Assembly: GCA_963798275.1 (NCBI GenBank)
Contig: CAWCTB010000030.1
Location: forward strand, 186,001-250,000
Source of the DNA: CAWCTB01 sp963798275
GTDB taxonomy: Bacteria > Acidobacteriota > Terriglobia > Terriglobales > Acidobacteriaceae
Direction: 5' to 3'
DNA: 64,000 nucleotides
A model generated the notes under the pieces. That model saw nothing but the letters and a program-made list of their open reading frames with translations. It had not been told where the DNA came from and searched no databases. Below are positions 59,928 through 64,000 of the stretch, piece after piece; the first letter of the stretch is position 1; every line of letters begins with the position of its first letter. The position numbers and the translations under genes are program-made.

Positions 59928-61625
59928 CTAACGGTGGAGGGCAACTTCTGCGAGATCTTCTGCTGGGCGCTTTGCCGCGCGCCCATACAACACGTCAGCT
60001 ATGTAATCCATGTCGGAGATCAGTCCGGCCTGGGCGCCGTGAATCGCGGGCACTCCCAGGGCGGCTTCAAAAGCGGGCCTCTCCGCTTCGCTTACGGCGT
60101 CGCATCCAATCACCAGGCGCGCGCCTTCCGCGGCTACCTTCATCGCCGCCTCGCGCGCGAAGACCCGGCTGATCGCCGCCAGCGCCGCGGCGTCAAAGCG
60201 CTCATTGGCCTTTTCGTTCAGCCGTCCTTCGGCCTTCAGTGCTGCGCGGCGGGCCAACGTGGCTGCCGACTCCGCGTACGCAATCAACTCGCCCAGCCGC
60301 AGCAATACATGTTGATGGCGGGTCAGGCGATTCGCACGGGCCTTCTCCATGACCTCGGCCAGTGCATGCAGAGCCAGCGCTGCCACATCCGCACCAACGT
60401 TCGGATGGGCGGCATGCAACAATTCCACCTGCTTCGCCCGCTCGTGATAGTGCTGCCCCCGCGTCTTCAGGTGGAGCTGCCAGCGGTCGCGGCTGATCGT
60501 CATCTCCATGATCTCGGAGGTACCCTCGTAAATCGTGGTGATGCGCACGTCGCGCTTGATCTTCTCCACCATGTATTCGTGGGTATAGCCATAGCCGCCC
60601 AAGGCCTGGATACTGGCTTCAGCCGCCGTGTTACCCGCCTCGGTGGACATGTACTTGGCGATCGCGCCCTCGGTATTAAGATTTCCCTCGCCCGCGTCGA
60701 TGCGCTCGGCCGTCTCCTCGATGAACGCGCGGCCTGCTTCCAGGCGCACCACGTTGGGCACAATCAGTTTGTGGGTGTAGCCCTGCTTCTCCGACAGTGG
60801 AGTCCCAGCCTGGATGCGCTTGGTGGAGTACGGAATGGCTCGATCGAGTGCGGCCCAGCCTGCTCCCAATCCGAACGCCGCCACCATCAGGCGGGTGTAG
60901 CCGAACACCGCCTGCGCCTGCAGCAGCCCCTGTCCTTCCACGCCGCCCACCAGCCGGTCGGCATCGACATATACGTCGGCCAGCGCCAGCGCCGCCGTGT
61001 TGCTCAGACGGATGCCGTGCTTGTTCTCCGGCTTATCGTGGGTGAAGCCTTTCGCCCCTTTCTCCACCACGAACCAGCTCGGCCCGCCGAGGGTGTTCGC
61101 CAGAATCGTGTAGAGGTCGGCAATTCCGCCGTTGCTGATCCACTGCTTGCTGCCGTTGATCCTGTACCCGGCCACTTTGCCGTCTTGCATGACCCGGTCC
61201 GCCGTGGTCTTTAATGAGGCCAGGTCGCTGCCCGCTTCCGGCTCGGTAGCGCCGTAGGCAAACAGCACGCCCTCATTGGCGATGCGGCTCAGCCAGTGCT
61301 TCTTCTGCTCCGGCGTGGCACCCACCGTAATCGGATCGCTCCCCAGAAACGTGGCAAATAAGGACGTGGCCACGCCCAGATCGATCCGGGCCATCTCTTC
61401 GCAGATACAGTAGACGTCGAAGGTGCTTCCGCCCATGCCGCCGTACTCCTCGGGAATGAACAGCAGTTGAATCCCGAGCTGGTCCGGGTTGCACATGTAG
61501 TGGACGATCTCCTCCGGGCACTCGTCCCGCTCGTCGAAATCTATCAGTACTTCGTCCGGCAGCCGTTTTTTCCCGAAGTCTCGCAGCGACTTCAAGCTGA
61601 GTTTCAGCGTTTTCTTGGTAATCAT
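59928..61625 (-). CDS. Acyl-CoA dehydrogenase (long form)
   Basis: ATG 61625 (MITKKTLKLSLKSLRDFGKK) gives 565 residues. FAD-binding and substrate motifs are complete: FAYGATEPEAGSDLASLKTT, KQWISNGGIADLYTILA, and LGGYGYTHEYMVEKIKRDVR with the catalytic Glu in TTIYEGTSEIMEMTISRDRW. An extra C-terminal helical domain of ~150 residues (ALHALAEVMEKARANRLTRH) is typical of very-long-chain or membrane-associated members. It could oxidise long acyl chains and pass electrons to the ETF encoded just upstream (16-base gap). It lies 70 bases before the megasynthase start, so a role in making or removing double bonds in its product is plausible but inferred. Confidence 0.9.
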   Translation of the reverse strand: MITKKTLKLSLKSLRDFGKKRLPDEVLIDFDERDECPEEIVHYMCNPDQLGIQLLFIPEEYGGMGGSTFDVYCICEEMARIDLGVATSLFATFLGSDPITVGATPEQKKHWLSRIANEGVLFAYGATEPEAGSDLASLKTTADRVMQDGKVAGYRINGSKQWISNGGIADLYTILANTLGGPSWFVVEKGAKGFTHDKPENKHGIRLSNTAALALADVYVDADRLVGGVEGQGLLQAQAVFGYTRLMVAAFGLGAGWAALDRAIPYSTKRIQAGTPLSEKQGYTHKLIVPNVVRLEAGRAFIEETAERIDAGEGNLNTEGAIAKYMSTEAGNTAAEASIQALGGYGYTHEYMVEKIKRDVRITTIYEGTSEIMEMTISRDRWQLHLKTRGQHYHERAKQVELLHAAHPNVGADVAALALHALAEVMEKARANRLTRHQHVLLRLGELIAYAESAATLARRAALKAEGRLNEKANERFDAAALAAISRVFAREAAMKVAAEGARLVIGCDAVSEAERPAFEAALGVPAIHGAQAGLISDMDYIADVLYGRAAKRPAEDLAEVALHR

Positions 61626-61641
61626 TGGCAGTGCCTCACTT

Positions 61642-62631
61642 TTAGCGGGACGCGTGCGCGCCCTTCGCTTCACGAACCTTGTTGGTCAGTTCCGGCAGGA
61701 ATTCCAGGATGTCGGCCACAATGCCCACATCCGCCACCTGAAAGATGGGAGCCTTCGGGTTCTTGTTGATGGCAACGATGAACGGATTGCCCTTCAGACC
61801 AGCCAAATGCTGGAACGAGCCGCTGATGCCACAGGCCAGGTAAACCTTGGGCTTCACCGTCTGGCCGGAGGAGCCCACCTGGCGGGATTTCTCCAGCCAC
61901 TTGGCGTCCACCACGGGCCGCGAACAGCTCAGCGCCGCACCCATCGCATCGGCAAGTTCCTGCGCGATCGCGACATTGTCTTGCTCCTGAATGCCGCGGC
62001 CGATGGAAACCAGCACCGTCTCCTTGCTGATATCCACGTCGCCGGCAGGAGCCACGATGGTCTCGAGATAGCGCCGGCCCGACGACAGCGTGCCCGCCTC
62101 GGCTGACTTGTCGACCACTGTGCCCTTGGCAGGAGGCGTCTCTTCCGGCTTAAAAGCGCCCGGGCGCAGACTGATCACTGCACCGGCGGAGATGTCGCAG
62201 CGCACATGCGCGCTTACCTGTCCGCCGAATTCCTGGCGCACCACTTTGAGGTACGTTCCTGCAATCCCCTCGATACCCACAACGTCCGGCACAAATGCCG
62301 CATTCAGCTTGATGGACAGCCCCGGCGCGAGATCGATTCCGAAATGGTTGTGCGGAGCCAACACGATGCTGCCCTGGGGCAGGACTTTCACCAGCGCGTG
62401 GCGAACCAGCTCGGCATTCGGATATGCCAGGCTCTCGTTTGCGATCTTCCACACCTCGCCGTAGGACGCCCGCAGGCTCTCGCAGACGGCATCGACTTCC
62501 TGACCCCAGCCCACGACAATCGCCGTGGGCGACGCTGCCGGATCGATTCTCTTGGCGGCGGTCAGCAACTCGGCGGCTGAATCGTCCGCCACGCCGCCCT
62601 TGTGCACGATGTAGGCAAAAATCCGCGCCAT
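61642..62631 (-). CDS. etfA: Electron transfer flavoprotein subunit alpha
   Basis: The 329-residue protein has the ETF alpha N-terminal domain (ELLTAAKRIDPAASPTAIVV, IVLAPHNHFGIDLAPGLSIK). The FAD-binding C-terminal domain reads VLVSIGRGIQEQDNVAIAQE, SRPVVDAKWLEKSRQVGSSG, then GQTVKPKVYLACGISGSFQH and VAINKNPKAPIFQVADVGIV. With EtfB it forms the heterodimer that carries electrons from acyl-CoA dehydrogenases to a quinone oxidoreductase. Its ATG overlaps the etfB stop as TAATG, and the acyl-CoA dehydrogenase follows 16 bases later. Confidence 0.96.
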   Translation of the reverse strand: MARIFAYIVHKGGVADDSAAELLTAAKRIDPAASPTAIVVGWGQEVDAVCESLRASYGEVWKIANESLAYPNAELVRHALVKVLPQGSIVLAPHNHFGIDLAPGLSIKLNAAFVPDVVGIEGIAGTYLKVVRQEFGGQVSAHVRCDISAGAVISLRPGAFKPEETPPAKGTVVDKSAEAGTLSSGRRYLETIVAPAGDVDISKETVLVSIGRGIQEQDNVAIAQELADAMGAALSCSRPVVDAKWLEKSRQVGSSGQTVKPKVYLACGISGSFQHLAGLKGNPFIVAINKNPKAPIFQVADVGIVADILEFLPELTNKVREAKGAHASR

Positions 62632-63422
62632 TACTTCAACCCTCCTTTGGCTTTCAACAACTCAACCAGCTTGTCGGCAATCTCGTCGCTGCTGCCCTGC
62701 AGTATCTCGGCCCCCTTGCCCAGCGCCGGCACGAAGTAGTCGTCTCGCTTCACCTTGGCTCCGGCTTCACCGACAGTGCCTGCATCGAGCCCCAGCTCCG
62801 CTGCTCCGTAAGTCGGAATCTCCAGCGAGGCCACCTGCCGGATGCCACGCATCCCGACATACCGCGGCTCGTTGATGCCCGTCTGTATCGACAGCACGCA
62901 AGGCAGATCGATCTCGTACATCTCCTTGTTGCCGCCTTCGATCTCCCGTCCGACCTTCAGCTTCTTTCCCTCGAGCACCTCGATGGAATTCACCAGCGAG
63001 GCGAACGGGTAATCCAGCAGCGCAGCCAGCATTCCGCCCACCTGCGCGCCGCCGTCCTCGGCCTGCACGCCGGTCAGGATCAGGTCATACTTCTTCTTCT
63101 CGACGAGAGCCTTAAGGACCGTCGCAATACCTTTGCCGTCCGAGCCCTCAAAAGCCTCGTCGGAGAGCAGCACGCCCTGGTTGGCGCCCATGGCCATCTC
63201 CCGGCGCAGGATCTCCTCGTCCTCATCGCCACCGACCGTCGCCACCGTAACGTTGCCGCCGGCCTTGGCGACCATCTGCAGGGCCTCTTCGACCGCGTAG
63301 TTGTCCGGCTCATTGATCGAATAGACCAGGTCATCGCGTTCAATATCGTTCCCCGCCGCGTTCAGTTGAATCTCGTTCTCCGACGTGTCGGGTACTCTTC
63401 TGGCGCAAACTAGAATCTCCAC
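62631..63422 (-). CDS. etfB: Electron transfer flavoprotein subunit beta
   Basis: GTG 63422 (VEILVCARRVPDTSENEIQL) is chosen because GGGGAG lies seven bases upstream; the frame is open to 63437 with an alternative GTG at 63428. The 263-residue protein has VYSINEPDNYAVEEALQMVA, ILTGVQAEDGGAQVGGMLAA and EMYEIDLPCVLSIQTGINEP, the AMP-binding ETF beta pattern. It partners EtfA (TAATG overlap). The operon continues to the acyl-CoA dehydrogenase and is preceded by an iron-sulfur oxidoreductase gene 75 bases upstream. Confidence 0.95.
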   Translation of the reverse strand: MEILVCARRVPDTSENEIQLNAAGNDIERDDLVYSINEPDNYAVEEALQMVAKAGGNVTVATVGGDEDEEILRREMAMGANQGVLLSDEAFEGSDGKGIATVLKALVEKKKYDLILTGVQAEDGGAQVGGMLAALLDYPFASLVNSIEVLEGKKLKVGREIEGGNKEMYEIDLPCVLSIQTGINEPRYVGMRGIRQVASLEIPTYGAAELGLDAGTVGEAGAKVKRDDYFVPALGKGAEILQGSSDEIADKLVELLKAKGGLK

Positions 63423-63497
63423 GTTCACACTCCCCAAATGCTTTTTGTTCTGACGCCCACTCCTGGCGGACGACCTGTTTCGTTGTCAACTCACGCA

Positions 63498-64000
63498 TCA
63501 CGCACTGGCGTGAGTCAGGACTTCGTTCTCTTTCTTCATCTCCCGCGGCGGCCGCACCACTTGCTGGTCGACCAGTTCCGCCAGGTCGATGGCGGTCATC
63601 TTTCCTTCCATGCCCGAAACCTTGATCGCATCTTCGATATTCACCATGCAGAACGGGCAGGCAGTCACAATCACGTTGGCCCCCGCCTCGGCGGCCATCT
63701 CGACTCGCTTCACTCCCATCCTTTGCTCTTCCTGCGGCTCGTAGAACAGCATCAGCCCGCCTCCGCCGCAGCAGAACGAACGATCGCGGCAGCGGCTCAT
63801 CTCCACTCGCTTCAAGCCGGGAATCGCATCCAGCACATCGCGCGGCTCGTCATAAATCTGGTTGTGCCGCCCCAGGTAGCAGGGATCGTGATAGGCGTAG
63901 ACCTTGCTGTCGTCGGCAAGCGGCTGGAGTTTCAGGTTGCCGCTCTTCACTTCGCGCGCCATCACCTGGCTGATGTGCTCGACCGGCGGCACATCCTTGT
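63498..64000 (-). CDS. CCG-domain iron-sulfur oxidoreductase, C-terminal part (HdrB/GlpC-like)
   Basis: The frame is open to the right edge, so the N-terminus is missing. The visible ~165 residues carry a Cys-rich CCG domain: YHDPCYLGRHNQIYDEPRD, RSFCCGGGGLMLFYEP and VTACPFCMVNIEDAIKV. This fits heterodisulfide-reductase-B-like domains that hold a 4Fe-4S cluster. Beside etfB-etfA such a protein is often the membrane ETF:menaquinone oxidoreductase, whose NarI-like membrane part and ferredoxin part would lie outside the window. It would pass ETF electrons to the quinone pool. Confidence 0.85.
   Translation of the reverse strand, partial: KDVPPVEHISQVMAREVKSGNLKLQPLADDSKVYAYHDPCYLGRHNQIYDEPRDVLDAIPGLKRVEMSRCRDRSFCCGGGGLMLFYEPQEEQRMGVKRVEMAAEAGANVIVTACPFCMVNIEDAIKVSGMEGKMTAIDLAELVDQQVVRPPREMKKENEVLTHASA

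Overview
The window looks like chromosomal DNA of a soil-type Acidobacteriota, probably class Terriglobia. This is inferred from high GC, dense PEP-CTERM proteins, palindromic REP-like repeats, the small DUF4197, DUF4239 and DUF2905 genes, and the fused mechanosensitive-channel and carboxylase genes. No rRNA, complete tRNA or CRISPR array is visible. At least 18 conserved reading frames are broken by single-base indels, most of them extra bases. That looks more like draft or long-read consensus error than gene decay, so broken genes are described here as their joined products.

Layout. 1-6.8 kb: small membrane and zinc-ribbon genes, a glutaryl-CoA-dehydrogenase-type enzyme, a PEP-CTERM protein, a decayed IS21 istB fragment, DUF4197 and an mscL with a zinc ribbon. 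6.8-14.2 kb: an exported DUF885 peptidase-like protein, a Tat-exported vanadium haloperoxidase homologue, an intact 1108-bp IS630 element, rpsT, and two tandem PEP-CTERM paralogues with sigma-54-type promoters. 14.6-18.6 kb: phoH, ybeY/corC, era. 18.7-26.3 kb (minus strand): an NtrY/NtrX-like two-component pair, a MagIII/EndoIII-like glycosylase, a TPR protein and an ABC exporter. 26.3-28.9 kb: trpG and trpE, separated by a four-helix-bundle gene flanked by inverted GAAACTTGAAAC-type repeats. 29-38 kb: gdhA, pgsA, amrA, isoaspartyl peptidase, a cystathionine gamma-synthase-type enzyme, an mltD-type transglycosylase and a histone-like Lys/Ala protein. 38-44 kb: DUF4239, a lower-GC DUF3800 island, and a sulfatase with its radical-SAM maturase.

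The most striking region is 44.2-64 kb, entirely on the minus strand. In transcription order it holds an HdrB/CCG iron-sulfur protein (cut by the window edge), etfB, etfA, an acyl-CoA dehydrogenase, a ~3,100-residue iterative PKS/PUFA-synthase-like megasynthase (KS-AT-KS-ACPx5-KR-DH), a ~1,880-residue fused acyl-CoA carboxylase (BC-BCCP-CT) and a phosphopantetheinyl transferase. Gene spacing is tight (ATGA and TAATG overlaps, gaps of 16-76 bases). The genes could form one pathway. The carboxylase would make malonyl-CoA, the transferase would activate the carrier domains, the megasynthase would build a beta-hydroxy or unsaturated chain, and the dehydrogenase/ETF branch would adjust double bonds. 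All five carrier domains carry Thr where the phosphopantetheine Ser is expected, and the second KS is non-canonical. I recognise no characterised product for this layout.
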